A DNA stretch of 64,000 nucleotides from JAFGFY01 sp964520425 (lineage in GTDB: Bacteria > Desulfobacterota > DSM-4660 > Desulfatiglandales > HGW-15), in NCBI GenBank assembly GCA_964520425.1, contig CAZFMX010000007.1:6580-70579 (forward strand), read 5' to 3'. Within the stretch, counting starts at the first letter, position 1. Each line of letters starts with the position of its first letter. A program made the position numbers and the translations under genes. A model generated the notes under the pieces. That model ran no database searches and was not told the DNA's origin. It worked only from the letters and a program-made list of their open reading frames with translations. This document shows positions 1-8,253 of the stretch, piece by piece.

Positions 1-141
1 GGCCAACTCCTCTTCTATGACCGGCATTAATGGTGAAAATATATAGCGGCTGATAAAGGCCACAAAGAACAGTAGCGTCAAAAAAAGGATATTTCCGACC
101 ATTGCTCTGAACGGCTCAGGTGTAGGACAGGACTTGTCCAT
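1..141 (-). CDS. MFS-type transporter, N-terminal fragment (runs off window)
   Basis: Reading the minus strand from the ATG at 139-141 gives 47 residues with no stop before the window edge. The peptide starts MDKSCPTPEPFRAMVGN, continues into a hydrophobic helix, then has Arg-Tyr-Ile-Phe-Ser-Pro-Leu-Met-Pro. That pattern is typical of the first membrane helix of major facilitator transporters. An AGGAG Shine-Dalgarno lies about 9 bases upstream. The gene follows the glycyl radical enzyme on the same strand after about 125 bases, so it is probably the last seen member of that operon and may import its substrate. The family call rests on one helix only. Confidence 0.55.
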   Translation of the reverse strand, partial: MDKSCPTPEPFRAMVGNILFLTLLFFVAFISRYIFSPLMPVIEEELA

Positions 142-266
142 TATAAAGACTCCTGTGTTTTTCCAATTACACCAGATTAGGTCTATTAAGTAGATCGCCT
201 CATAATGTTGTGAGTGTCTCTGACGGGGGCAAAGCTTACTCTCTTCTCAAGGATTGTGTGACCCGA

Positions 267-2711
267 TTACAGACTATGTTCGTTTCTGTTAATAACATCG
301 TCTTGAATATCCGAAGAAAGCTGGATGAAGTAGGCGCTGAATCCACCGATACGCACGATCAGATCCTCGTGTTTTTCAGGATGTATTTTGGCATCTCGCA
401 ATTCGTTGGTGTCTACCATGTTATATTGGATATGAGAACCGCCATTCAGCATAAACGCGTTGGTATAGGCGACCAGTTTCTCGACGCTATCTTTACTCTG
501 AATCATTGTCGCTGAGAACTTCTGATTCAGGACTGAAGCAAACGATTCCTTAAATCCCGCTTTTATCGCCGAACGAAGCACAGCGGTCGGGCCTTTTTTA
601 TCCCCGCCTCTCATTGGGGACAACGCCCCATCATTAAGCGGTTCATAGGCCTTTCTTCCATTCGGCAACGCTCCAACTCCGAGTCCACCAAAGTAATGCC
701 AGGCAAGACCCTCTCTGGCAACGATATATTTTCGAAAAGGTGAATTATCGTAACTCCTGATAATCCGATATGAATCACCGCTCAACTTTCCAGCCAGTCT
801 GTCTACCTCATCAATATCGTTGCCATATTTGGGTTGGGCGAGACACATTTGACGAATCTCTTCGCCATGAGGTCCTCCGAAATCAGTGTCCAAGGTGTTC
901 AGCAATTCATCCATGGTCAGTTTTTCCTCTTCAAATACCAATTTTTTTACCGCCATCAAAGAATCCGTGACATCGATAATCGCTCTATCGGATATACCCA
1001 TCATGGTGAAATCAGGATGCGGTATAAGCAGATCCTGTCCCAATTCCATGCATTTCTCAATTCCCATTGCTGACAAAAACGGCAGTCTCAGATGTTTTGG
1101 CTGTTCATCGCGCGCAATCGCGGCCAGTTCGAATACACGGTGGGTGATGTATTCATGCTGTGTTAACAAGGCGGAGTAGAGTTCATCGAAACTGCTGAAT
1201 TCTCTCGGATCACCGGTCGGGACCCCTGTAAGTCTACCGTTTACATCAATGCCGTTGTGGAACACCAGATGCAGCATCGCCGCCAAATTGACGGCAGCGA
1301 CGCCTTCCGAACCGTAATGCTCCGCTCTGGATGGGAGACAAGGATATACACAACCCAGTCCGCACCATTCACTGGCTTCGTCTTGAGAAATGCCGTCTTC
1401 CACAAAATGGGGAATCACAACCTCGTCATTCTCAAAAAGAGGAATACCCCCTTTTGTAACCAGGTTCGTCCGAATAGCCTTGTTCATTAACCAATCAGGC
1501 GTATTTCTGTTCCAGCGAAGCCCCACTGTGGGAGAAGACAATTGCAAGAGACCGACAATGTGTAAAAAAAGGTAGCTCAGTTCATTTGAGGAATCCAATC
1601 CCTCACTATTAACTCCACCTAGCATGATGTTGTTTATCGCGAAGTTTATCTGGTGAGATTCCTTCAAGCTTTCAGCAGATACAAACGTCTGTGTACCCCA
1701 TCTCCCAACAAGCTCCATAAGCAATTCAGCGGCCTTTTTCAGCGTTATTGTTCCGTTCCTTAAGTCACTTATGAAATAAGGATACAGATATTGATCCCCT
1801 CGCCCCCACTGGGGATTATTATGCATGGGGTTCTCGCAGTTCTTGCAGACGCCAACAATAGCCATTGACTGCAGCGCCTCATGGAAAGTTCTGGCCGGAT
1901 TTTCCGGGACGTGTTCACAGATCCGCGCGATCTCCAGCAACTCCTCTTTTCGTTCCTTATTCATTTCAGTCTCAGCCATTTCCTTGGCTAACGCGGCGTA
2001 TCGGCGGGAATGATGGATCGCCGCTTCACAGGCAATAATCACGGATTCCCAAAAGATGAATTTTTGTCCATCTGTCTCAAGTTCTTTGTTACAATCCTCA
2101 ATTCTTTTCTTGGCGTCATCAATAATGCTCCTGATCCCCTGCTTCAGAATCTTGTCCCACATCAAAACCGATGTAGACTGGGCAAAAATACCGGTGTCCA
2201 GAGTTGGATCCTTCAGCCTGGCCTTTTCCGCGTCAGTCACCCAAGAACCAACCAATGATTCCCAAACTTTATAGGTCATTTCAGGGGCTGTTGATCCCTT
2301 AAACAATCGAGCGCTCTCACGAAGAACCTCCAGGCTTTCAGCATCCAGACCGACACTTGCATCCATTGTAATATTCAGTTCAGCAGTGTCTTTCCAGATG
2401 CCAGGGATATAGTCGCCGGATATATCGAACGCTGTCGCACAACCGATAACGTCGGGGGTTAAACGCCCAACAATTATATCGAAGTTTTGAATCTTTATTT
2501 CAATATTCTCTAAGATTTTTCTAAGCAATTTGGCGCGACGAATCTGGATATCTTCACCTTCCGTTTCCTTCCAGGACGCCACTGTCCATCTTTCTCTATC
2601 ACTGAAAAGTTTCCAATTAGCTCCCTTAACGGCGTTTTTCCATTGTTGAATCCGGTCACTAATTCCAAGTTCGTCTATCTGTTTCAGAAGATTGTTGTCT
2701 ATAGTAGCCAT
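267..2711 (-). CDS. Glycyl radical enzyme (PFL superfamily), substrate unknown
   Basis: Protein of 814 residues if started at the ATG at 2711, which has AGGAAGG eight bases upstream; an upstream in-frame ATG at 2777 lies within a repeat and is less likely. The C-terminus carries the glycyl radical loop Arg-Ile-Gly-Gly-Phe-Ser-Ala (Gly790). The thiyl-radical cysteine is Cys454 in the context Gly-Cys-Val-Tyr-Pro-Cys. The residue two after this Cys is Tyr, whereas diol dehydratases, choline lyase and hydroxyphenylacetate decarboxylase have Glu there. The CxxPC pattern looks closer to the arylalkylsuccinate synthase side of the superfamily, but this is from memory of motifs only. The activase gene lies just upstream and a transporter just downstream. 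The substrate cannot be read from the sequence. The enzyme would be strictly anaerobic and cytoplasmic. Confidence 0.9.
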   Translation of the reverse strand: MATIDNNLLKQIDELGISDRIQQWKNAVKGANWKLFSDRERWTVASWKETEGEDIQIRRAKLLRKILENIEIKIQNFDIIVGRLTPDVIGCATAFDISGDYIPGIWKDTAELNITMDASVGLDAESLEVLRESARLFKGSTAPEMTYKVWESLVGSWVTDAEKARLKDPTLDTGIFAQSTSVLMWDKILKQGIRSIIDDAKKRIEDCNKELETDGQKFIFWESVIIACEAAIHHSRRYAALAKEMAETEMNKERKEELLEIARICEHVPENPARTFHEALQSMAIVGVCKNCENPMHNNPQWGRGDQYLYPYFISDLRNGTITLKKAAELLMELVGRWGTQTFVSAESLKESHQINFAINNIMLGGVNSEGLDSSNELSYLFLHIVGLLQLSSPTVGLRWNRNTPDWLMNKAIRTNLVTKGGIPLFENDEVVIPHFVEDGISQDEASEWCGLGCVYPCLPSRAEHYGSEGVAAVNLAAMLHLVFHNGIDVNGRLTGVPTGDPREFSSFDELYSALLTQHEYITHRVFELAAIARDEQPKHLRLPFLSAMGIEKCMELGQDLLIPHPDFTMMGISDRAIIDVTDSLMAVKKLVFEEEKLTMDELLNTLDTDFGGPHGEEIRQMCLAQPKYGNDIDEVDRLAGKLSGDSYRIIRSYDNSPFRKYIVAREGLAWHYFGGLGVGALPNGRKAYEPLNDGALSPMRGGDKKGPTAVLRSAIKAGFKESFASVLNQKFSATMIQSKDSVEKLVAYTNAFMLNGGSHIQYNMVDTNELRDAKIHPEKHEDLIVRIGGFSAYFIQLSSDIQDDVINRNEHSL

Positions 2712-2739
2712 GATTTGATCCTTCCTGTTTTTTTGCCTT

Positions 2740-2951
2740 GAGACCTTTGAAAAATGCTCAATTTTATTCAAGGTCAAGGAAGGCGAGAATTCTAACCCTC
2801 CCGATTTTCATCGGGACAGCCAGAAATACCTTAAGTATTTCGAGGATTAGAATTTGAGCCTGACACCGCTTGTCCCGCCATAGCCCTGAGCCCGTCGAAG
2901 GGGCGACGGCGGAAGATTGGCCAAAAGGGCCGTTTATGGATGGACACTACC
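2740..2951. repeat. Inverted-repeat-type element, copy A1 (chimeric ends)
   Basis: About 210 bases between activase and glycyl radical enzyme. The left end, GAGACCTTTGAAAAATGCTC, matches the end of the element at 22984-23214. The interior (CAAGGTCAAGGAAGG, a CCCGATTTTCATCGGGA hairpin and GGCGGAAGATTGG) also matches that copy. The right end, GGATGGACACTA, instead matches the ends of the CTAG-bordered elements at 60581 and 62643. On the minus strand its terminal TAG is the stop codon of the activase. Confidence 0.75.
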
Positions 2952-3855
2952 TTGAGATTGAGCAGTTAATTCCTAAGTCGATGTAGGCTTTTTTGATCGC
3001 CTCCAATTCATCATAACTCATTATATGAGTTTTTTCCATTCGGTATTCCATATTCAGCGCTTTATATTTGTCCTGACCCATACGGTGGTAGGGCATCAAT
3101 TCAAGAGATAAAGCCTCCTTGCCAAGAGTCTTTAAAAACGCCGCTGTTGCCTCAATATGGGTCATCGAATCATTTACGCCCGGAATCAAGGGCTGCCGAA
3201 AAAGCACATCAATGCCCTTCTCGATGATAACCCTCGCATTTTTCAGAATCTGATCATTAAATTGCCCGGTATACTTCTTGTGGGTGGCAGAATCCATGTG
3301 TTTCAAATCAAACAGGAACAACTCTGTCAGTGGTATCACTTCAAGAAACGCGTCAGTATCCACAAAGCCGCTGGTTTCGATGCAGGTGCCTATTCCCTCA
3401 TTATGACACAGTTGGAATAATTCCTTTACAAACTGCGCGTGCAATAATGGCTCTCCGCCAGATACCGTCACGCCGCCACCCGAGGTGTCATAGAACATTT
3501 TATCGCGTCTAACTGCATCCCAAACCTCATCGACTGTCATCAAATCTCCATATCGAACCAGAGCACCATAATCGCATCTTTCCACGCACTTTCCACACGA
3601 ATCGCAGTGCGAACGCTCAATACGGTACACACCTTCACTAGAGCGAATAGCGTCGTTGGGGCACACATCCGGGCATTTTCCGCACTGCTGACAAAGTGAA
3701 TGAACGAAACCTATTTCCGGTTTTTTCGAGAGACATTCGGGATTAGCACACCATCGGCAGGATAGTGGGCAACCTTTAAAGAAAACCACGGTCCTAATGC
3801 CTGGTCCGTCGTGAATGGAAAATCCCTGAATATTAGTGACGATGGCGGTATTCAT
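2947..3855 (-). CDS. Glycyl radical enzyme activating protein (radical SAM)
   Basis: 302 residues. It generates the glycyl radical on the neighbouring enzyme using S-adenosylmethionine and a reduced 4Fe-4S cluster. The radical SAM motif is Cys29-Pro-Leu-Ser-Cys33-Arg-Trp-Cys36. Two further ferredoxin-like four-Cys sets follow (Cys55/58/61/65 and Cys84/87/90/94), the arrangement of activases for PFL-like enzymes other than PFL itself. The SAM-binding GGEP motif is present as Ser-Gly-Gly-Glu-Pro. Length is normal for the family. The stop codon TAG comes from the end of the repeat at 2740-2951. The gene is first in the operon, 235 bases ahead of the enzyme's start. No strong Shine-Dalgarno is visible. 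Confidence 0.93.
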   Translation of the reverse strand: MNTAIVTNIQGFSIHDGPGIRTVVFFKGCPLSCRWCANPECLSKKPEIGFVHSLCQQCGKCPDVCPNDAIRSSEGVYRIERSHCDSCGKCVERCDYGALVRYGDLMTVDEVWDAVRRDKMFYDTSGGGVTVSGGEPLLHAQFVKELFQLCHNEGIGTCIETSGFVDTDAFLEVIPLTELFLFDLKHMDSATHKKYTGQFNDQILKNARVIIEKGIDVLFRQPLIPGVNDSMTHIEATAAFLKTLGKEALSLELMPYHRMGQDKYKALNMEYRMEKTHIMSYDELEAIKKAYIDLGINCSISR

Positions 3856-4146
3856 ATCGGATCTGACGCAATCTATTTAGATAAGATTCGTGTTCTCATT
3901 TCCTGTCAGATGGAAACATTACCAAGACTTTCAGACATTTATGTGATGGGAGTCTACGAAATCTTCGACTTGTATGTCAATGAGTAATCCGCCCGATTAT
4001 CTTGTGGGGCTAAATGTCAGGCAAAGATGGACAGTTTTTGGGCTGAGGGAATGAATATGGGTAGAGCAGCTTGATCGCTGTTTTTTCTATTATTCTGTGG
4101 TTCTTGACATGGCAGTAACACTTGTTTAACCTAAAAATAATGCAGG
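3856..4146. promoter_or_regulatory. Divergent intergenic region, activase / KaiC-HTH-cupin regulator
   Basis: 290 bases between divergent genes, so it should hold both promoters and any operator of the regulator. On the plus strand TTGACA at 4108-4113 is a candidate -35 for the regulator, but no good -10 follows at the right distance. Nearer the activase is a small palindrome ATCTATTTAGAT (about 3871-3882). No clear protein-binding repeat could be singled out. Confidence 0.35.
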
Positions 4147-5493
4147 ATGAATGTCCCTGCCTATCAGGCGCTACAAATTGAGAACGAGATGGTTTCAGAA
4201 AAGACAGAAGTTTCTTCCGGAATAAGTCAACTCGACATTCTGCTTGGGGGCGGCCCATTTATTGGGGACAATGTGGTCTGGTATGATGAAGTGGGGAGTC
4301 TGGCCCCCGTGTTTTGGCTAAATTTTATCAAAGCCTCACAAAAAGAGAACAAGCCATTGATATTCTTGAGTTTCGATCGTTCAATGAAGAACCTTCTGGA
4401 ACTACTGGGATCTTTGGCCAAAAATCCGTCACTCACCATTCTGGATTGCTTTACGAACGGCAAAGGTGAAGGAGCCGAGGTCTTTATGAGTTACTATGAG
4501 CAAAAGGACCCGGAGTGGCCATGCCAAATCATCAGGGTAGACGAACCACGCAACTCAGACCACGTAACTGGCGCCTTTTACGGTCTGCATAAGACCATGA
4601 AAGGGGACGTGCGTTTTGTTTTTGATAGTCTAACCGGGATGCAAGAGCTATGGGGTGGAGAAGAAAGCATCCTTCAGTTCTATTCACATTCTTGTCCCAG
4701 GTTGTATGAGCTTAATACCATCGCCTACTGGGTAGTGGAAAAGGAAGCCCATTCGCAACGTCTCAAGGCCCATATTAACAAGACTGCTCAAGTCGCCATA
4801 GATCTATCTTTAAAAAGGGGTAAGACCTCTTTGACGATCGTTAAGGCCGAAAAACGGAATCTGGAAGACTTGCATAAACCCCATCATTACTGGAGCAAAG
4901 ATCTTGACATCACCTTCGATACCGAGAAAAGGGCAAGGAGTCCGATTGACCTGGGGAGGCGTTTGAAGGAACTTCGTTCCCAGAAGGGTATTTCCCAAAC
5001 AGAACTGGGCAGACTTGTCGGAGTGACTCCCAGCACCATCTCCCAGGTGGAAAGCAATCAGATCTATCCATCTCTACCCGCCCTCCTTAAGATTGCCGAG
5101 ATACTCACTGTTGATGTGACTTACTTATTCCAGGGGGAGGCGAAATCAACTCATCACGTTGTTTTTCCCGCTTCAGAGGCATCTGATGTGCAATTCTACC
5201 ACCTGCCTAAAAAGAGCATCGCCGCCAAACGTCTAACCCCCATGGAGCAAGAATCCAAGTCTGAATCATATCTGATCAAGATCCCCCCTAAGAAGGAGCT
5301 TCCTTCTCATTTCTTCACCCATAAAGGTGAGGAAACAGGCTATTTGCTGTCCGGTGAATTGCAAATGGTTCTTGAAGAAGAGGTCTACACTGTGAAGGCC
5401 GGAGATTTAGTGTCTTTAATATCAGAGAGTCCCTCCCGATGGAGAAATCCCGGCCCAACCACTGCCAAACTCCTATGGATAAAGATTAAATAG
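4147..5493 (+). CDS. Three-domain regulator: KaiC-like ATPase domain, XRE HTH, cupin
   Basis: 448 residues. Residues about 20-250 resemble the RecA/KaiC/RadA fold: SSGISQLDILLGGG opening, a glycine-rich loop at 34-45 that lacks the usual GKT of Walker A, and a Walker B-like VRFVFDSLTG at 155-164. Residues 267-330 are an XRE helix-turn-helix (ISQTELGRLVGVTPSTISQV). Residues 345-448 are a cupin barrel (SHFFTHKGEETGYLLSGELQ). In cupin-HTH regulators the barrel usually binds the effector of the regulated pathway. It is divergent from the glycyl radical operon, so it probably controls it. ATP hydrolysis is doubtful because of the degenerate P-loop. The start is uncertain: there is no good Shine-Dalgarno, and Met15 is an alternative. 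Confidence 0.85.
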   Translation: MNVPAYQALQIENEMVSEKTEVSSGISQLDILLGGGPFIGDNVVWYDEVGSLAPVFWLNFIKASQKENKPLIFLSFDRSMKNLLELLGSLAKNPSLTILDCFTNGKGEGAEVFMSYYEQKDPEWPCQIIRVDEPRNSDHVTGAFYGLHKTMKGDVRFVFDSLTGMQELWGGEESILQFYSHSCPRLYELNTIAYWVVEKEAHSQRLKAHINKTAQVAIDLSLKRGKTSLTIVKAEKRNLEDLHKPHHYWSKDLDITFDTEKRARSPIDLGRRLKELRSQKGISQTELGRLVGVTPSTISQVESNQIYPSLPALLKIAEILTVDVTYLFQGEAKSTHHVVFPASEASDVQFYHLPKKSIAAKRLTPMEQESKSESYLIKIPPKKELPSHFFTHKGEETGYLLSGELQMVLEEEVYTVKAGDLVSLISESPSRWRNPGPTTAKLLWIKIK

Positions 5494-5517
5494 GCCGGTA
5501 ACTCATCCGGGACCATG

Positions 5518-5550
5518 AAAAACCCCCCGGTGAGATTTCACCGGGAGGGC
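5518..5550 (-). terminator. Rho-independent terminator between convergent genes
   Basis: On the minus strand a stem CCCGGTGA / TCACCGGG, extended by a further C/G-rich segment, is followed by TTTTT. It lies just past the stop of the glutamate synthase-like gene. The stem also faces the end of the regulator at 5493, so it may act in both directions, though the T-run is on the minus side. Confidence 0.8.
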
Positions 5551-5573
5551 TTGAGCCGTTCCGATCTCAATGA

Positions 5574-7232
5574 CTAACAGTTGAGTATCTTCTTCGCACT
5601 TTCATCATTACAATCTGCAACATGCGGGATGCCGGTCTCCACAGCTGTTTCTCTATTGCAGGACATGAGATCAGAGCGTGTAATCTTATCCAAGGAAAAC
5701 TTCCTTGCACCTGCCATGAGCTGCTGCAGACCACAAGCCAGTTTATCAGCCAATGTATAAAAGGCGATGGCACCATAAGGAATATTCTTCATCTCATCCT
5801 TGCCTACCTTCTTTTCCACATCAAAATATGAGGCGAAGATTTCTTTTGCGCTGCTTCCCACTTCAGAGACCGATTTCGGTAAATGAGACCAGTGACCATT
5901 GACAGATGCTATTTTCTCAGGATTCAATGCCCCTTCAATGTTTGAACCAACGAATCCGGGAATCATAATTCCTCTGCCCATGCAAACCAGCTTGGTAAAT
6001 GGTGCGCCCAACGCGATTGCCTTAAAGATATGATCCTCAAGGGCAAAGCCTCCGGCAAAGGACATGTCAACAACCTTTTGTCCTTTATCAGCCAGTATGC
6101 TGGCGTATTCATAGGCCTTTGAATGGAGATTGATGGATGGCACGCCCCAGCTCTGCATCATGTTCCACGGACTCATTCCAGTCCCGCCGCCGGAACCGTC
6201 AATGGTAAGCAGGTCAAGCTTTGCATCAGTTGCAAATTTAATGGCCATAGCCAGTTCTTCCATTCCATAGGAACCGGTCTTTAATGTAATTCGCTTAAAG
6301 CCGATACTTCGAAGGTATTCTACGCTGGTCATAAAGTCAGCACGCACTTGGTCGACTGTATCAAGATTGGTCCCCCCCAGACGACTGTGGCGGGCAAAAG
6401 ACTTGATAGAGCCCTCTTCAAACGCCTTCTGTACTTCAGGTATGGTAGGATCAGGGTCCACCACATATCCTCGTTCTTTCAGAAACAGGGCATAATCGAG
6501 GCTGATAACCTGAATCTCACCACCGATGTCCTTGGCACCCTGGCCCCATTTCAACTCGATGATGGCCTTCTCTCCATACTTGTCAACAACATATTCAGCA
6601 ACACCGTTTCGCGTATCTTCCACATTGAGTTGTACAATGATGGCACCGTACCCTTCATGGTAGTGGAGATATGTCTCGATACGCCGGTCAAGTTCAGGGG
6701 CTTTTTCAATCTTACCTTTTCTTGTCTCACCCGGCTTAATAATAGATTCCCGGTCAACGCCTACAACGTTTTCACCGATAACAACCGGAATACCCACAAG
6801 AGACCCTCCGACTGCAAACGAATCCCAGTATTTTGCAGCAACGAATGTCGAGCCAAGAGCACCTGTCATAAGAGGTATCCGGACCTTTGTCTTCACCTCG
6901 TTTCCAAACTCTGTTTCAAGCCTAACATTCGGGAAAATACAGTCATCTGGATCATGAGTCAGGCCTTGCGGAAGCCCCTGAGAGCCGTAGGCATAACCCT
7001 GAATCCTGAGTGAATTATAGGAAACACCCATATGAGTTGTATTATTGGCGCCTGCCGTTACAATACCGTAACTCCTGGGATAGAGCAGTTTTCGACCAAC
7101 AAGGCTTGAAAGCCAAGTCTCACATCTCCCTTGACAATCAGCCCTACAAAGGGTGCAGAGGCTCGACTCTGTCGGATTCCCTCTGTTTGTAGTTCCCAGT
7201 ACATCGTTACTCTTTGAAAATCGCATGTCCAT
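5574..7232 (-). CDS. FMN-binding glutamate synthase-like protein
   Basis: 552 residues from the ATG at 7232, chosen because GGAGGG lies six bases upstream; an earlier ATG at 7295 falls within the RNA leader. The protein matches the stand-alone FMN/alpha-subunit-like domain of glutamate synthase: DGSGGGTGMSPW is the phosphate-binding glycine loop, and a Cys cluster (SSLCTLCRADCQGRC) near the N-terminus suggests an Fe-S cluster. This archaeal-type protein lacks the glutaminase domain. Its role in nitrogen assimilation is supported by the upstream ANTAR gene and ANTAR-type leader. Whether it makes glutamate itself or a related FMN-dependent reaction is not known from the sequence. Confidence 0.85.
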   Translation of the reverse strand: MDMRFSKSNDVLGTTNRGNPTESSLCTLCRADCQGRCETWLSSLVGRKLLYPRSYGIVTAGANNTTHMGVSYNSLRIQGYAYGSQGLPQGLTHDPDDCIFPNVRLETEFGNEVKTKVRIPLMTGALGSTFVAAKYWDSFAVGGSLVGIPVVIGENVVGVDRESIIKPGETRKGKIEKAPELDRRIETYLHYHEGYGAIIVQLNVEDTRNGVAEYVVDKYGEKAIIELKWGQGAKDIGGEIQVISLDYALFLKERGYVVDPDPTIPEVQKAFEEGSIKSFARHSRLGGTNLDTVDQVRADFMTSVEYLRSIGFKRITLKTGSYGMEELAMAIKFATDAKLDLLTIDGSGGGTGMSPWNMMQSWGVPSINLHSKAYEYASILADKGQKVVDMSFAGGFALEDHIFKAIALGAPFTKLVCMGRGIMIPGFVGSNIEGALNPEKIASVNGHWSHLPKSVSEVGSSAKEIFASYFDVEKKVGKDEMKNIPYGAIAFYTLADKLACGLQQLMAGARKFSLDKITRSDLMSCNRETAVETGIPHVADCNDESAKKILNC

Positions 7233-7320
7233 ATGCATCCCTCCATAAAGAATGGTGTTTGCAGAAAGCGGTTCCGCAAAAAAATTTATCTTCACTCACT
7301 ACGCCATTGGTGAGACAAAC

Positions 7321-7359
7321 AAAAAGGCGTCTATCCCCATAAAGGATAAAGACGCCTTT
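7321..7359 (-). terminator. Leader terminator (attenuator) of the glutamate synthase-like gene
   Basis: On the minus strand AAAGGCGTC ... TATCC pairs with GGATA-GACGCCTTT, with a two-base bulge, and is followed by TTTTTGTTTG. It lies about 90 bases ahead of the start codon, inside the leader. Its 5' arm is shared with the P2 hairpin at 7348-7365, so the two structures exclude each other. Confidence 0.85.
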
Positions 7360-7392
7360 GTCTTTCTGATCTCTCGTCGCACGCCGTTGTGC
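7348..7392 (-). promoter_or_regulatory. Two-hairpin ANTAR target RNA in the leader
   Basis: On the minus strand P1 is GCAC-AACGGC-GTGC (7379-7392). P2 is AAAGAC-AAAGGC-GTCTTT (7348-7365). They are separated by 13 bases. Both have six-base loops with A at position 1 and G at position 4, the signature of RNA bound by ANTAR proteins such as NasR and EutV. P2 takes the 5' arm of the terminator at 7321-7359. Binding of the ANTAR protein should stabilise P1/P2 and let transcription run into the glutamate synthase-like gene. The arrangement is read directly from the sequence; the binding itself is inference. Confidence 0.85.
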
Positions 7393-7422
7393 AGTAACGG
7401 AAATCAGTCTACAGAGACCCTA

Positions 7423-7450
7423 ATTTTAGTTATACTTAATAATATGTCAA
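7423..7450 (-). promoter_or_regulatory. Sigma70-type promoter of the ANTAR-controlled leader
   Basis: On the minus strand TTGACA (7445-7450) is followed after 16 bases by TAAAAT (7423-7428). Transcription would start near 7416 and give a leader of about 185 bases that contains both ANTAR hairpins and the attenuator. A separate promoter downstream of the ANTAR gene fits control of the synthase by attenuation rather than simple cotranscription. Confidence 0.75.
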
Positions 7451-7539
7451 GATTTTTTCGAAAAAGAGGAGGATTTCTTAAGTTATACTAAAGAAGAATT
7501 GCTCGTTGGAAGGTTAACTCTTTGAATTTTATTGCAAAT

Positions 7540-8253
7540 CTACTCGAGCTCATCGGATAGGAGTATGGCCTCTACCACACGCCGCATGGATTCTCTGGAG
7601 TCCATGCTGCGTTTTTGAATCCACCTGTAGGCCTCATCGGCTTTCATGTTACGCCTGCGCATAAGGACCTCTTTTGCCCGTTCCACAAGCTTGCGGGTCT
7701 CCAGTTCCTCTTGAATCACCTTGGTTTTAACCATCAGTTCGGTATTAAGGATTGCAACTGCCGCCTGATTAGCCACGGCTTTTATAAGATTTATTTCCGT
7801 TTCTGAGAATTCATGGGGCTCGGCTGTGAAGCAATTGAGTACGCCGATCACTTTTCCGTCACTTACTTGAAGCGGCACGCCTAGCATGGATACCAAACCC
7901 AGGTTTTTCGCCATTTCTTTTTCTTTGAATCTAGGCTCCTGTAAGACATCCCTGATCTTGAGAGACTGGTTGTGAGAGGCCACAAAACCCACCACACCTT
8001 CCTCCATTGTTAAAGACCGATCTTTAACGTAATCCGGATCAATGGCTTGTGTAGCCTTTAGCCTAATTTTCTTCGGATTCTCACCTTCGTCTATGAGCCA
8101 CAGTGAACAGATTTCGACGCCAGTCACCTTGGCCGTAACCATCACGATCAACTTTAGGATATCCTCGATATACAGATCAGAGGTGATGGCCCGGCTGATA
8201 TCAGTAAGTGCCCTTATGTACCTATCGTATGTTTCGGGTGCGATCTTTTCCAT
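7540..8253 (-). CDS. GAF-ANTAR transcription antiterminator
   Basis: 237 residues. Residues about 20-170 form a GAF sensor domain (LGVPLQVSDGKVIGVLNCFT). The last 60 residues are an ANTAR RNA-binding domain (ERAKEVLMRRRNMKADEAYR). GAF-ANTAR proteins bind paired hexaloop hairpins in mRNA leaders and block terminator formation. Exactly such a target lies about 150 bases downstream, ahead of the glutamate synthase-like gene on the same strand. The likely job is control of nitrogen assimilation in response to a small ligand or partner sensed by GAF. No clear Shine-Dalgarno precedes the ATG. Confidence 0.92.
   Translation of the reverse strand: MEKIAPETYDRYIRALTDISRAITSDLYIEDILKLIVMVTAKVTGVEICSLWLIDEGENPKKIRLKATQAIDPDYVKDRSLTMEEGVVGFVASHNQSLKIRDVLQEPRFKEKEMAKNLGLVSMLGVPLQVSDGKVIGVLNCFTAEPHEFSETEINLIKAVANQAAVAILNTELMVKTKVIQEELETRKLVERAKEVLMRRRNMKADEAYRWIQKRSMDSRESMRRVVEAILLSDELE

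Noticed and set aside
2712..2777. Longer N-terminus of the glycyl radical enzyme
   Set aside because: Most of it is translated from the repeat at 2740-2951, and the ATG at 2711 has a strong ribosome site.
4108..4135. Sigma54-like TGGCA...TTG ahead of the KaiC-HTH-cupin gene
   Set aside because: The spacing between GG and the second element is one base too long and the second element lacks GC.
6348..7013. 221-residue frame opposite the glutamate synthase-like gene
   Set aside because: It is antisense to a well-supported gene and shows no motif.
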